Assembly (NCBI RefSeq): GCF_910592395.1
Contig: NC_088312.1
Span: 22,389,292 to 22,453,291, forward strand
Direction: 5' to 3'
Source of the DNA: Lineus longissimus
Lineage: Eukaryota; Nemertea; Pilidiophora; Heteronemertea; Lineidae
Length of the DNA: 64,000 bases
In this document: one piece after another, positions 42,699 through 53,318 of the stretch
Layout: the number at the start of each line of letters is the position of its first letter
How positions within the stretch are numbered: position 1 is the first letter of the stretch
The notes under the pieces: generated by a model
Seen by the model: the letters and a program-made list of their open reading frames with translations, nothing else
Database searches by the model: none
Told to the model about the DNA's origin: nothing
Made by a program: the position numbers and the translations under genes

Positions 42699-42900
42699 CA
42701 CCTTCAGCGCCGAACCGCGGAGCTCGACTTGGCCCAAATCCCCGTGTTTGAGCTGGTTATCGGAGTCTCATGGACTTCATGACAGAACTACGCCATCGCC
42801 ATCTTCAGGGCAAGGTAGGAACTGAAAATACCGTGAAAATACCGTTTGGTCTTTTCAGTTCCTCTCTTGTCCTGTAGATGGCGATGGCGTAGTTCCTTAA
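42699..42900. mobile_element. Partial piggyBac-like hairpin element, copy 1
   Basis: Starts CACCTTCAGCGCCGAACC like the complete element at 45729. It continues through GAGCTGGTTATCGGAGTCTC into a hairpin whose arms carry GAACTACGCCATCGCCATCT and its complement. The right terminus and TTAA sites are missing. Confidence 0.55.
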
Positions 42901-44052
42901 GTAGCTTCAATTCGGAACAATGGACAAGGGATTAGATTGGATTAATGAAAAGGAGGTTTTTATTAAAATAAGCAGAACCTGTTCTAACTGCCCTGTGCAT
43001 TTTGAATCAGTGCTGGTTTGTCTTTGGACTGAGGTAAGTGTGGAAATTTGTGTCTCATTTTTCCTGAACAACTTGATCAAATTTATCGAAATTTGAGGAA
43101 TCGAAATTTGAAGAACTAAATTTGAAGTTGACTTGTTCAGCTTATTCAGCAGGATATTCTTGAACCTTTCAACAGTTGAATATTTCTGTTCCCATTTTTC
43201 TCTTTGAACGAGTTTCTTCTGGATTTTTCCGCAGGCCAAGACTCGAGGCAGGTCAACTTGGATGTGAGCTACTCTAAGTTGGGCGAGTTCAACTTCTTTC
43301 CACTTTCCAAATGATCAGAACAGATGCAGATCAGAACAGATGCAGATAAAACTAATCTTTTAAAGACCCACATGATGTGATGTCACATCATCGGTATATC
43401 TTTGAGCCAAGAATCAGACATCAGTTTCTTAAACTTTTCTGCTGATGCATGCCCGAAATGTTGATGTAGTTTCTTGGCGATCTTTTTCTTTGACTCTCAG
43501 TTTCGAACAGTTCAGGTACTTGATGTACTGATTCATCCTACATGTTTAGTGCAACACTTTTGACCGCGCCTTGGCCGGCAGTGATCACACTGAAGAAACC
43601 GGCCAAATCTGGTCACCGGACTTCTTGTCTGAACAAGTTGTTTGAACGACCCTGTAAAGCTTTTGTGGTCAGGTAACACTGAAATCAAGAACTTGATTAA
43701 GAACTTGATGTTGACTTATCAGTGTTCTCTTGATACCACGTAAAATACAATTTCAAATGATGTTATAAATCAATTAATCAAAAACTTTTGGCAACCACTA
43801 TCCCGCCTGTTGTGTCACACCGACTGTAACTAGCTGAAGAGGGAAGTAGGCTGTTATGGATGTCAGATAGTGGTCTCCCTGGCATCTGCTTGCAATTTTT
43901 GTTGACACTCCACCGTGATCCCAAGGACCTGGCTTTATCTAATGATACGTTCGCAGGGGGAGAGCGGGGGAAGGGTGGAAGAGCCAGTCACCCCCGTGGG
44001 AGCAAGATTCCTGAAAGGGTGTCTTTGGAAAGGGCAAGCATTTGTTCGCCAT

Positions 44053-44472
44053 TAAACACAAGATCTTAATCCTTGTCTTGGGTGTCTTTGAGAGAACTAA
44101 TCACACACAATTCCCAACCTACTCGTCAGCCACGCTGACAGATTAGCTGGGTCGAACGTGTTGCTGAGATGTTTTTGAAGAAATACTTGTGGCTGTTGGA
44201 GTGACTTCTTGTCTAAGCAGTACCATTCTGCCCCCTCTAAGGCATAACAATGGTAACTTATAAACACAAGATCTTAATCCTTGTCTTGGGTGTCTTTGAG
44301 AGAACTAATCACACACAATTCCCAACCTACTCGTCAGCCACGCTGACAGATTAGCTGGGTCGAACGTGTTGCTGAGATGTTTTTGAAGAGATACTTGTGG
44401 CTGTTGGAGAGACTTCTTGTCTAAACAGTCCCATTCTGCCCCCTCTAAGGCATACAGTGGTAACTTATAAAC
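44053..44472. repeat. Two-copy tandem duplication, about 218-bp unit
   Basis: Two nearly identical copies (44053-44270 and 44271-44472) share ACACAAGATCTTAATCCTTG through GGTAACTTATAA. The few differences suggest a recent event. No coding sequence. Confidence 0.85.
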
Positions 44473-45189
44473 TGACTGCGAAATGAAAGCAAGTTGAACA
44501 TGAGATGCCCATCATTCCGTCTCGGGTTGCAGAAAAAACTAATCTCGCAAAGACCCAAGAGTCCAGAGTAGTTCTCTAGTAATAGTGCAGATAGTGAGTC
44601 GACTGTGTTTCCTCCGTCTCTCTGTTCAGGAAAAAAATGCTTCAGTCGTGGTTCAGTTAATCATGTTGCAGCTTTCAGCATTATTTCAGATATTTTGATT
44701 GCCATGGATCATTGAATGCCGATGGCCAACTTAGTCCACAAAGGCAAGACAACCGAGATAAGATCCCTGAGCCTTGAGTTTCTTAATGAGCACAGAATTG
44801 TGTTGGTTTCGAGAGAAGGTGAAAAGTAAGCTTTTAATCGTCCTCTAATAGAGCAGAATGTGGTACCAGCGTCTGGCACTTGATACTAAGCTGTCCTTGT
44901 TAATCTTGAAGTTATAAGGCATAGAGGTGAAATTTTTCAAATTTGCGTCAACATACAGGGTGTCTCATGCATTGTGCTGCATCAGTCTATGCATGACAGT
45001 ATGTCTAGACGACGTTGAAACTTGGCCAGATATATTCTACAAGAGACAAGCTATTCAGAAATGTATAGGTTTGTGTGAGAGTAAGGTACTGCCAAGTCTA
45101 CAGCCGCTGGAACAGGGGTATGCATGAAATGACGTCGCGTCATTTTTGGAGGCAGGTAGGGCTGGCCTCCGCACCAGTTTAGTGAGACC

Positions 45190-45365
45190 TTCATGAAAGA
45201 ATTACGCCATCGCCATCTTCAGGGCAAGAGATGAACTGAAAAGACCAAACTGTATTTTCAGTTCCTACCTTGCTCTGAAGATGGCGATGACGTAGTTCTT
45301 TCATGAAGTCCATGAGACTCCGATAACCAGCTCAAAGGGGAGGATTTGGGCCAAGTAGATCTGAC
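45190..45365. mobile_element. Partial piggyBac-like hairpin element, copy 2
   Basis: Inverted relative to copies 1 and 3. The hairpin TTCATGAAAGAATTACGCCA ... GACGTAGTTCTTTCATGAA is followed by the complement of the shared GAGCTGGTTATCGGAGTC block. No intact termini. Confidence 0.5.
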
Positions 45366-45728
45366 TCGCCCAGTGGCTAATATATGGGCAAGTGTGGGCA
45401 GCCATATGGGTACCCATGTGGGCAATTAATGTGGGTCCCAAGTGGGCAAATGTGCTCATACTGAACCTATAATGTGACCAGGTCAATAGGAAGGATAGAG
45501 GCCCAAGTCCGAGTGCCCTTAGGTGATTTATACTTAAGGCTATGTTCACACCAGATAAGGACATAGGCACAACCATGGCGAACAAACAGAAACAAAGACA
45601 AAAACGCTCATATTCTTCGGACAATACTGGAAATGAAACTTTATTTACTAGCAAAATATACAAAGTATTGTTACAATGTTATAAAGTATATGATATAATG
45701 AGGCTGTTAATACATCATGTTCAGATTA

Positions 45729-46078
45729 ACACCTTCAGTGCCGAACCACGTAGATCTACGTAGCCAAAGCCCCCTCTTTGAGCTGGTTATCGGAGTCTCA
45801 TGGACTTCATGAAAGAACTACACCATCGCCATCTTCAGGGCAAGATAGGAACTGAAAAGACCAAACCACTGAATAACAAAATATGAAGGTCGGGGGAAGG
45901 GGGTTATTATGGTCATTTTTCAACCAAAAAATAAAATAATATTAAATAAAGGAGTGTAGCTAACATAACTCTATTGATTCAAGAAGACCTTGTCTTGGAG
46001 AAGTTACTGCAAAAGACCTTATGCAGCCACCTCTTATACATTTTTTTTCTGGGGGTCTGAAAAGGGGCGCTGAAGGTG
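45729..46078. mobile_element. 350-bp piggyBac-like non-autonomous element
   Basis: TTAA is present on both sides (45725-45728 and 46079-46082). The termini CACCTTCAGTGCC and GGCGCTGAAGGTG are inverted repeats. TTAA targets with CCTT-CAGTGCC-type ends are the hallmark of piggyBac elements. The left part carries the ACGCCATCGCCATCTTCAGG-type block shared with copies at 42699 and 45190. No transposase. Confidence 0.7.
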
Positions 46079-46626
46079 TTAAAACTACATGGACTTGTTG
46101 AAGATTAAGCTCAGGGAAACACATCCTGACATAATCAGTGGTTTTAAATACACTCCACATCTCAAACGTTGTAGGAGTATCAAAAACCTGTATCTCAGGA
46201 TGGCATGCATCCGGTTTCTCTAAGGTAGGACTAACTCCGCCAACAAGCTGACTCAGGATCACACCCAAAATCTATTTGGGCCGAAAACGAAAATGTAAAC
46301 TTCGGGGTTTGGAGCCAAATTGCGGATACGAGCACCAAGACATAAAAAAAGGCTGGCCAAACCTGGCACAGTTGTATTAACATGAATACAAATAAACACA
46401 TTTTGGATGTTGTAGTGATCCAGTCTTCCATCTACAGGGCCTAGCCAACTCATTGGCATAGTGATGAGATCAAGGCCTTGCAGGGAAGACTGGATGACCA
46501 CGAAAACCACAGAAATTTTCTAGCTGCAGTAAAATCGCTTCTTCCTCTTCCCACCCGAAAACAAAATTTGCCTTTTTTCTTAACTAATTCATCAGCCAAT
46601 GATGGAGACCTTTTATAAACATCTTT

Positions 46627-46910
46627 AAATTCTGGCTTTCTTTTTTAGGCCGACTTCACAGCAACACTTTACACGTTATACAGAATCCTTCCCCCGAAAA
46701 CTTGAGAGGGGCCGTGAACAAAAATGGTTATGAATTACTCTTTTTTACATATATTATGAACAATGAACAAATTCTGGCTTTCATTTTTAGGCCGACTTCA
46801 CAGCAACGTTTTACACGTTATACAGAATCCTTCCCCCGAAAACTTGAGAGGGGCAGTGAACAAAAATGGTTATGAATTACTCTTTTTTACATATATTATG
46901 AACAATGAAC
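46627..46910. repeat. 142-bp tandem duplication
   Basis: Two copies (46627-46768 and 46769-46910) beginning AAATTCTGGCTTTC and containing GGCCGACTTCACAGCAAC differ at only a few bases, including a single C/A in a T-rich run. Confidence 0.85.
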
Positions 46911-47190
46911 AAATACAAGACAAAGAATTATATAATGATACATGTAAATGCTTGATGATGTTGATTACATATTAATGCTTTAATCCGATCAACACTCAAT
47001 TCAAAATGAGTTACCGAACAATGAGTAAACACACGAGTCTTCAAATGTGTGAGCCGTTCCAGCAAACCAGGCACACGTCGCTCTGAGCTTGGTAGGTTGA
47101 GACGGACTGTTTGTTCATTTCACTATTGTCTGCCTTTTGAGAAATCTGATGACATCAATTTCTTCTATTATGTCCTGGTGTCGTCTAGGC

Positions 47191-47466
47191 TCATCTTATG
47201 TGCGACATGAAACTGGTTTTGCTAGAACAGATCACATGTGTGCTCCTGTTAAACCTCTTGCCACACTCCACACATTGAAAAGGTCTGATATCTGTGTGGA
47301 GCCTCATGTGTACATTCATATTACTTTTTGCACTGAAGGTCTTCTTACAAAATGGACACTGAAATGGCCTTGTAGCAGAGTGGATTTGTTCATGCACGTC
47401 TAAGTGTCCTTGGCTTACAAATACATCTGTACAAAATTTACAGGAATAATCCTTACCAACTCGAGT
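47191..47466 (-). CDS. C2H2 zinc-finger terminal exon, last finger degenerate
   Basis: The acceptor CCCCACCTCACAG precedes 47466. Phase 0 (TRVGKDYSC) runs to the stop at 47191, 91 codons. Two complete fingers (SCKFC, QCPFC) are followed by a third that keeps CVECGKRF but has no proper His pair (THVICSSKTSFMSH). A relic of the 22457-type repeat begins within about 30 bp of the exon end, so an insertion may have damaged the last finger. It is the farthest downstream exon of the - strand array. Confidence 0.6.
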   Translation of the reverse strand, partial: TRVGKDYSCKFCTDVFVSQGHLDVHEQIHSATRPFQCPFCKKTFSAKSNMNVHMRLHTDIRPFQCVECGKRFNRSTHVICSSKTSFMSHIR

Positions 47467-48193
47467 CTGTGAGGTGGGGAGGAACACATTAGAATCAATA
47501 ATCTAACGACTGATTTAAAAGAAACATGATTATGAAGCACAGAACCTGAAATTAAACAGATCACAAAGATTTGGTCTTTCAGAATATTTATAATCGACGC
47601 TGAAATTAGGAAATAATACAAGAAAACAAAGAAACAAATAATAGACTTGTGGACCAGAGTCCGTTTCATTTGATTCATGAGACCCACTAGGTATTACCCT
47701 GAAAACCAACATGTTGACCTGTCAGACTGAACGCCCTCCAACAGTACAAGCAAAAGGGGAGACGAGGTAGTGAACAGCTCTCTCGCCTCAGGAAGGTCTG
47801 AATGCTTTTGTAAGAACACAGATTCTATGGACAATACTTCTCCAGCCTAGGCTTAATGAAGAATGGACTAAACCAGCCAAACAAAAACATTAACAAGGAT
47901 GAATTGGATGTGAATATAGATCTGAAAATTTTGTATAGAATACTGAACTTGGGCTGGCTACCGACTAGTGACAAACAGTCTCGGATATGTAGACACTGAA
48001 AAAAAGCATACAGTTTCTAAAATTGACAAGAATTTCACTGAGAACTGAATTGACCACCTAAAGCATCGAACAAGCCACAGCAGAATGAAACGAATCCAGC
48101 CCCACATCATCAGGTCCGAAGAATCACAATACCAACGGTCCCCTCCTGAGGGAATCTTTTTATCAACTTTCAAACTGCCTTTTTCACCTATCT

Positions 48194-48490
48194 CTATCTA
48201 GATAGATGACTAATCATATGCGTCTTCCTATGTGAACTATCACTGAACCCCTTCCCACAAACAGGACATTGAAATGGTTTCTCTCCGGTATGGACGCGAA
48301 CATGCTTCTTCAAGTTGCCTTTCTGCGTGAAGGTTTTACCACAGAAGGAGCACTTGAATGGCCTTTCACCAGTGTGGATACGCTGATGAGCTTCTAGCAA
48401 AAGTCTTGCTTGGAAGGTCTTATTACACCAAGAACACTTGAACACTCCTTGTACACTTCCAAGTTTTGTTGCGGAAATGATGGATGTGGT
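48194..48490 (-). CDS. C2H2 zinc-finger terminal exon (three fingers)
   Basis: The acceptor CCTTGTCTATTTTCAG precedes 48490. Phase 0 ([15 protein letters not shown]) runs to the stop at 48194, 98 codons. Fingers start at KCSWC, KCSFC and QCPVC. Finger-2 helix contacts are Q,G,N,K. Finger 3 ([17 protein letters not shown]) is identical to that of the exon at 50188-50493, which points to recent duplication or gene conversion between them. Confidence 0.8.
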   Translation of the reverse strand, partial: TTSIISATKLGSVQGVFKCSWCNKTFQARLLLEAHQRIHTGERPFKCSFCGKTFTQKGNLKKHVRVHTGEKPFQCPVCGKGFSDSSHRKTHMISHLSR

Positions 48491-49531
48491 CTGAAAATAG
48501 ACAAGGGATATTTATCAGGAATTTATTGAGTACAGATAGAACTTCATAGTGTTACGATATGAATAATAGCAATGAAATAGAACTGGACATAGATTTGTTC
48601 TGAAAAATAAAACTTGACATGAACAGCAATGATAGATAGGCTATATTTTGCAAGAATGAAACTTAAATTCGGTAAATTGGCCTTTCACGCTGGAAACACG
48701 ATGTCTGAACTCTTCACAGAACTATCTCTCCACACCACGGATATTTCATTGAATTTTGATAACTAAGACCTGGCAACAAACCAGAAACAAGGATGTTATA
48801 TTCAATTCGAATTGCCGTCTCACGCACAACAAGCAAAAGATACACTTTAAAATGACGACATAACCTGGAAACAATTTTGAGAGAAATACATGTATCGGAG
48901 AGCAAATTCAAGTATTTCAATTTGGCAAAGTTGGAACTTGACCTGAAACCTGAGCTCATCATACTCGAAGCGACTGAAAACATTGGACCATCCTAGTATG
49001 AATATAGATCAAGGAAATATGCCGTCTGCCATTTGAAGAAAACAAGTCAACAGACAAGCTGACCAGGCCTTCATCTTGACAATAACACCGCCAGGGCATA
49101 GAGTAGTCATGTGAAAGAACATGTGAACATTTCTATTTGAATTATCAGAGAACGTCTGCCCACAAATATGACAGATGAATGGCTTCTCTCCTGTGTGAAT
49201 CTGCTCATGAGTTTTGAGTGAAGGCTATACCATTGATTACATCAGACTATAAACATAAACTTGTCTTATTTTCATCAATTGCTTTGATACCAACCGAGGC
49301 CTGGGGAAATGGAGGAGGAGCACAGTATTGCTAGTGTGAAATTCACTTAAAATATCCTAAAAATGTCATGAAAGCCGGCTCCTGGACCGACCGAGAACCA
49401 AGGCATCTGAAAATAGACAAAGGAACAACCATGAACTATAAACAACCGCAAGAGGACAGAGTGAACAAGAAAATCCATGTTCAAGACCAAATAGTTGCTA
49501 ATTGTTCCTGTAACTGATGGAAAAACTGCTG
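48491..49531 (-). other. Interval with zinc-finger debris
   Basis: No intact exon. An acceptor plus exon start (TTTGTCTATTTTCAG, then ATGCCTTGGTTC) is preserved at about 49407-49430, and an isolated finger at 49105-49225, listed separately. The two are probably the ends of one deleted exon. Confidence 0.45.
49105..49225 (-). pseudogene. Zinc-finger exon fragment
   Basis: The - strand reads [20 protein letters not shown] followed by a finger 3 ([17 protein letters not shown]). The first one and a half fingers and the stop context are lost. The likely matching exon start survives upstream at 49407. Confidence 0.6.
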
Positions 49532-49837
49532 TTAATTCTTGTGAATGTACAAGTGAGTGACCTTGTGCTTCCGTAAGTTAGAATGGTCCACAAATCCTTT
49601 ACCACAAACATGACAAACAAATGGTTTCTCTCCTGTGTGAATCCTTTCATGAACTTTCCAATTGCATTTCTTAGCAAAGCCTTTTCCGCAATAAGAACAT
49701 TTGAATGGTTTTTCACCAGTGTGGATACGCATGTGAATTTCCATTTTGGTCCTGGTGGGAAAGATTTTACCACAAAGGTCACACACTGGTCGACGACCAT
49801 CACTGCCACTTCGCCAACCCCGAGACAACCAATGCAT
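49532..49837 (-). CDS. C2H2 zinc-finger terminal exon (three fingers)
   Basis: The acceptor TTTCTTTGTCTACTTTCAG precedes 49837. Phase 0 starts [14 protein letters not shown] and runs to the stop at 49532, 101 codons. Fingers start at VCDLC, KCSYC and VCHVC, with TGEKPF linkers. Finger-2 contacts are K,C,N,V, unusual in the array. The intron carries CTCCTCTTGTG 37 nt before the exon, as for the exons at 50493 and 12336. Confidence 0.82.
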   Translation of the reverse strand: MHWLSRGWRSGSDGRRPVCDLCGKIFPTRTKMEIHMRIHTGEKPFKCSYCGKGFAKKCNWKVHERIHTGEKPFVCHVCGKGFVDHSNLRKHKVTHLYIHKN

Positions 49838-50024
49838 CTGAAAGTAGACAAAGAAACAACCATGAAATAACAACCACAAGAGGAGGATGTAAGCAAAAAA
49901 AATCATGATCACAGACCCAATGGTTTTCCTGAAAAGAACAAAAAAGCTTTTACCATTCCCAAAATGTCCTTGGTATTTCGTAAGCATTTGGAAAACACTC
50001 CCCACCTATCTGATAAACATATGG

Positions 50025-50187
50025 TTTTTCTCCTGTGTGAATCTTTCAATGAAAACTCAAATTACCTCTCCAACTGAAGCCTGCACTACCTAAATGTGTG
50101 CAATAGAATATAGAACAATAAAATGGCTGCTCTCCAGTATGGACCCTAGCACAAACCTTCATACTGCCTTTCTAAGTAAAGCCTTTC
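50025..50187 (-). pseudogene. Degenerate zinc-finger sequence
   Basis: The - strand shows [13 protein letters not shown] with the finger cysteines changed. Further upstream, a frame with several stops still resembles an SY.GKAFT.KGSMK finger. This is debris between two intact exons. Confidence 0.45.
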
Positions 50188-50493
50188 CTAGTATGATTTG
50201 GGTATATGACTTATCATATGCGTCTTCCTATGTGAACTATCACTGAAGCCCTTCCCACAAAGACAACACTGAAATGGTTTCTCTCCGGTATGGACGCGGA
50301 CGTGCCTCGTCAAGTGACCTTTTTGTTTGAAGCCTTTACCACAGAAGGAGCACTTGAATGGTTTTTCACCAGTGTGGATACGCATGTGCCTTTCCACATC
50401 TGTCTTGGTGGAGAACAGTTTTCCACAAACACAACACGTCAGAGGCCCACCACAACCAACAACTTTTCTTGAATCAGCCGACAACCAACGCAT
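50188..50493 (-). CDS. C2H2 zinc-finger terminal exon (three fingers)
   Basis: The acceptor TTCCTTTGTCTCCTTTCAG precedes 50493. Phase 0 starts [14 protein letters not shown] and runs to the stop at 50188, 101 codons. Fingers start at CCVCGK, KCSFC and QCCLC. Finger-2 contacts are Q,G,H,R. The N-terminal WLSA.SR segment resembles the exon at 49837, and finger 3 equals that at 48194, so this exon looks like a mosaic of its neighbours. Confidence 0.82.
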   Translation of the reverse strand: MRWLSADSRKVVGCGGPLTCCVCGKLFSTKTDVERHMRIHTGEKPFKCSFCGKGFKQKGHLTRHVRVHTGEKPFQCCLCGKGFSDSSHRKTHMISHIPKSY

Positions 50494-50864
50494 CTGAAAG
50501 GAGACAAAGGAACGCCCATAAACCAACAGCCACAAGAGGAGAAAGTACACAAGATATAGTAAGTCCTAGAACCGCATGTCAAGTTTCCTGCAAAAGATCA
50601 AGGACTTTACCATAACTGGCCTGCATCTGAAAGTAGACAGAGGTACACCGCCACCACGGCACAAAGTAAGCAAAAGAACCAATGTTCCAAGCCGCAACTT
50701 TTCCTGAAAGTGATCTAAAAGGGTTGTCATAACTTTGAAAAGGTATATGAGCAGTCATGTGAGGATCTCTATTTGAACTATCAGAGAAAGCTTTCCAACA
50801 AACACGACATAAATGGCTTCTCTCCTGTGCGAATACATTTATGGCCTGTCGAGTGAGCTTTTTG
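50494..50864 (-). pseudogene. Zinc-finger debris downstream of the next exon
   Basis: At about 50745-50862 the - strand has a damaged linker (TGEKP in a shifted frame) and a finger-3-like VCWKAFSDSSNRDPHMTAH. An acceptor with exon start (TCTGTCTACTTTCAG, ATGCAGGCC) survives at about 50632 with no fingers behind it. Remnants of a duplicated exon. Confidence 0.5.
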
Positions 50865-51161
50865 CTAGGACTTCGAGAAATTCATATGAACAGTCAAGTG
50901 AGCATTTCTATTAGAACTATCAGCGAAAGCTTTCCCACAAACGCGACAAGTGAATGGTTTCTCTCCTGTATGAATACGTTCATGGCCCGTCAAGTGAGCT
51001 TTTTGTTTGAAACCTTTTCCACAGTAGGAACACTTGAATGACTTTTCACCAGTGTGGATAAGCATGTGCCTTTCCAATCTTGCATTGGTCGGAAATAGTT
51101 TTCCACAGACAAAACACATAGTGCGTCCTTCAACTTGCCGACCAGCGGACAACCGAAACAT
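50865..51161 (-). CDS. C2H2 zinc-finger terminal exon (three fingers)
   Basis: The acceptor TTCCTTTGTCTACTTTCAG precedes 51161. Phase 0 starts MFRLSAGRQVEGRTMC and runs to the stop at 50865, 98 codons. Fingers start at MCFVC, KCSYC and TCRVC. Finger-2 contacts are Q,A,H,G. The acceptor and first 36 or so exon bases are repeated three more times just upstream (see repeat 51125-51432), a feature no other exon here shows. Confidence 0.82.
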   Translation of the reverse strand: MFRLSAGRQVEGRTMCFVCGKLFPTNARLERHMLIHTGEKSFKCSYCGKGFKQKAHLTGHERIHTGEKPFTCRVCGKAFADSSNRNAHLTVHMNFSKS

Positions 51162-51432
51162 CTGAAAGTAGACAAAGGAAGAGCTATGAACTAACCACTG
51201 CGTCCTTCAACTTGCCGACCAGCGGACAACCGAAACATCTGAAAGTAGACAAAGGAAGAGCTATGAACTAACCACTGCGTCCTTCAACTTGCCGACCAGC
51301 GGACAACCGAAACATTTGAAAGTAGACAAAGGAAGAGCTATGAACTAACCACTGCGTCCTTCAACTTGCCGACCAGCGGACAACCGAAACATCTGAAAGT
51401 AGACAAAGGAAGAGCTATGAACTAACCACCAC
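51125..51432 (-). repeat. Four-copy 77-bp repeat of a 3' splice site
   Basis: The unit covers the intron end, the acceptor and the first codons of the 50865-51161 exon. Equivalent exon starts are at 51161, 51238, 51315 and 51392. The third copy has TTTCAAATG instead of TTTCAGATG, so its AG is destroyed; the second and fourth keep it. Only the first copy continues into fingers. Confidence 0.9.
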
Positions 51433-51501
51433 AAGAGGACTAAGAGCGCAAGAACACTGATATTCCATGACCAAATATTGTCCTGGTAACACACACAAGA
51501 C

Positions 51502-51792
51502 CTAGAATGTCTTTGCTTTGGGAGGGAACATTTTGTGTACATGAACCATATGTGATCGTAGAGTCGAACCATCTGAAAAGGTTTTAAAACAACACGAACA
51601 TTCAAATGGTTTTTCTCCCGTGTGTGTTCGGATATGCTTCTTAAGATTTTCCTTCTGATTGCAAGCTTTTCCACAGTACGAACACTTGAATGGCTTTTCA
51701 CCAGTGTGGACCCTTAGATGCCGATCTATGTTGAATTTTGTTCCAAAGACTTTATGGCAATGCGAGCACTCGTAAGCCGTCATACCATAGAT
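51502..51792 (-). CDS. C2H2 zinc-finger terminal exon (three fingers)
   Basis: The acceptor CACTTTCTACTTGCAG precedes 51792. Phase 0 (IYGMTAYECSHC) runs to the stop at 51502, 96 codons. The leader before finger 1 is only about seven residues. Finger 2 has cysteine for the core phenylalanine (GKACNQKENL), and contacts are Q,E,N,K. Finger 3 has a four-residue His spacing (HMVHVH). The tail is basic (FPPKAKTF). Confidence 0.8.
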   Translation of the reverse strand: MYGMTAYECSHCHKVFGTKFNIDRHLRVHTGEKPFKCSYCGKACNQKENLKKHIRTHTGEKPFECSCCFKTFSDGSTLRSHMVHVHKMFPPKAKTF

Positions 51793-52404
51793 CTGCAAGT
51801 AGAAAGTGGAACTCCCTTCAGAGCCGAGAAACAAGATTGGAAAATGTCGGCATAGTCAATATATGGTAAAGGTGATCTGGTCACATTCCTGAGTTCAACT
51901 GAACGATATGAAAAACACTATACAAGCAGTCTGTGCAAAGCCAAACAATGGCATGAATCAAATCCACTGACCTACACGTAGTTGCTAGAAATTGTGATGT
52001 ATGCCCAATGGCTGGGGGAAAATGAACTGATTCTACAAGGAGTCCATGCAAAGCAAAATAAGAGTATGAATCCACAGACCAAGGGAGTAGTATGAGACTT
52101 TACCACAAATCTGTTTGAAGTGTACCAATCAGGGTTTTGATGAGGTTAAACATGACACGAACTGGTAGGCCTTTGGCGCATGTTGAGACTCTGGCAAAGG
52201 GAACAAAATTCATGCAGAGAATTTAAAATCTGGACCAATACACGGACGGGACAGAAATTTTAAAAGCAACAGAACCATTTTGAACTGCCAACTTATCAAA
52301 ATCTTATCAAAATCGAGTAAATCCAGGAGCTGTGCTTCATAAACAGTTATCACTGACATCGCAACAGGAAAGTTAAATCTTATATGATACGATCGGTGAA
52401 ACAA
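51793..52404 (-). other. Intron-like interval
   Basis: No coding signal or recognisable repeat family. It separates the exons at 52405 and 51792. Confidence 0.4.
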
Positions 52405-52716
52405 TCAGGAGGTCAGATTGTGCCGAATGAACTTATGCTTCCGAAAGTTAGAACTATCAGAGAATGACATGTTACAGATTTGACAGTGATACGGCTTAAT
52501 GCCGGTGTGGAGCCTCGAATGAGTCTTCAAATGGGTTTTCTGTGTGAACGATTTTCCACAGTCGAGACATCTAAATGGTCTTTCTCCTGTGTGTATTCTC
52601 TTGTGTGTTTCCAAAGCCGTTTTTGACATGAAGATTTTATTGCACAAAGGACAAACAACGTAGTTTCCAGGAATTTCCAATTCAGCAAAACCGGCCTGGG
52701 ACAGATGTTGCACCAT
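52405..52716 (-). CDS. C2H2 zinc-finger terminal exon (three fingers)
   Basis: The acceptor TCTGTCTACTTCCAG precedes 52716. Phase 0 starts MVQHLSQAGFAELEIPG and runs to the stop at 52405, 103 codons. Fingers start at VCPLC, RCLDC and HCQIC. Finger-2 contacts are Q,T,H,T. Finger 3 ends H-x4-H (HKFIRH). Confidence 0.8.
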   Translation of the reverse strand: MVQHLSQAGFAELEIPGNYVVCPLCNKIFMSKTALETHKRIHTGERPFRCLDCGKSFTQKTHLKTHSRLHTGIKPYHCQICNMSFSDSSNFRKHKFIRHNLTS

Positions 52717-53318
52717 CTGGAAGTAGACAGAAGAGAGAGATTTTATTACTTGAAAGATGATTTACTATCCAATGAATAATACATGCTTGACAAGACACAA
52801 CTGGTAAACTACATCTAGTGTCCGACTTGGAACTTGTTAGCCGGTTTCCTAGCCCCAAACCTAAAAAAAGCCGCTCTCAAACCACAAGTGAACGAAAACA
52901 GCCTATTTCAATACAGCCATCTTCAAGCCAAGCAAGTTGATCAAAGTAGATTTCAAGCCTCGAGTGACAATACAACATATCTCAAGCCACGAGTGATAAG
53001 AAGGATTTCAAGCCACATGTAACACATAAGAACGGAGAAACCGACACCTCCAAGCACTGCCAGTTCCAAGAACTGCCAGATATGCGAAAACCTGAAAAAA
53101 TGTCCACACAAGAGGAATCATCACTGACAAAGCAATTGGTAAAGCTTAGGTATTAAAGCTACTGGGAATCAAAGGTTTAAATCTACTATAGATTGTAGGC
53201 ATTACAGAAGATCAACTTCAAACCCTGGGTTAGAAACGACGAACAAAGAGCTGCAGATGTCGAACAAGACAAATATACAATAAACTGGTCAAGTTCAAGC
53301 GAGGATTGGCCAACATAG
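52717..53318 (-). other. Intron-like interval with short repeats
   Basis: A loose repeat of TTCAAGCC.CGAGTGA lies at about 52920-53020. No coding signal otherwise. Confidence 0.4.

Larger units (their letters stand above)
41102..47190. other. Gene-free, repeat-rich interval
   Basis: Between the transposon and the - strand zinc-finger array I find no supportable gene. It holds a perfect hairpin, a 125-bp tandem repeat, three copies of a hairpin-bearing element (one complete), two local tandem duplications and the relic foldback half near 47075. Confidence 0.5.

Noticed and set aside
49583-50615. Several + strand frames rich in histidine and cysteine across the - strand array
   Set aside because: They are antisense shadows of the conserved TGEKP-linker and HERIH codons; they contain no finger pattern.
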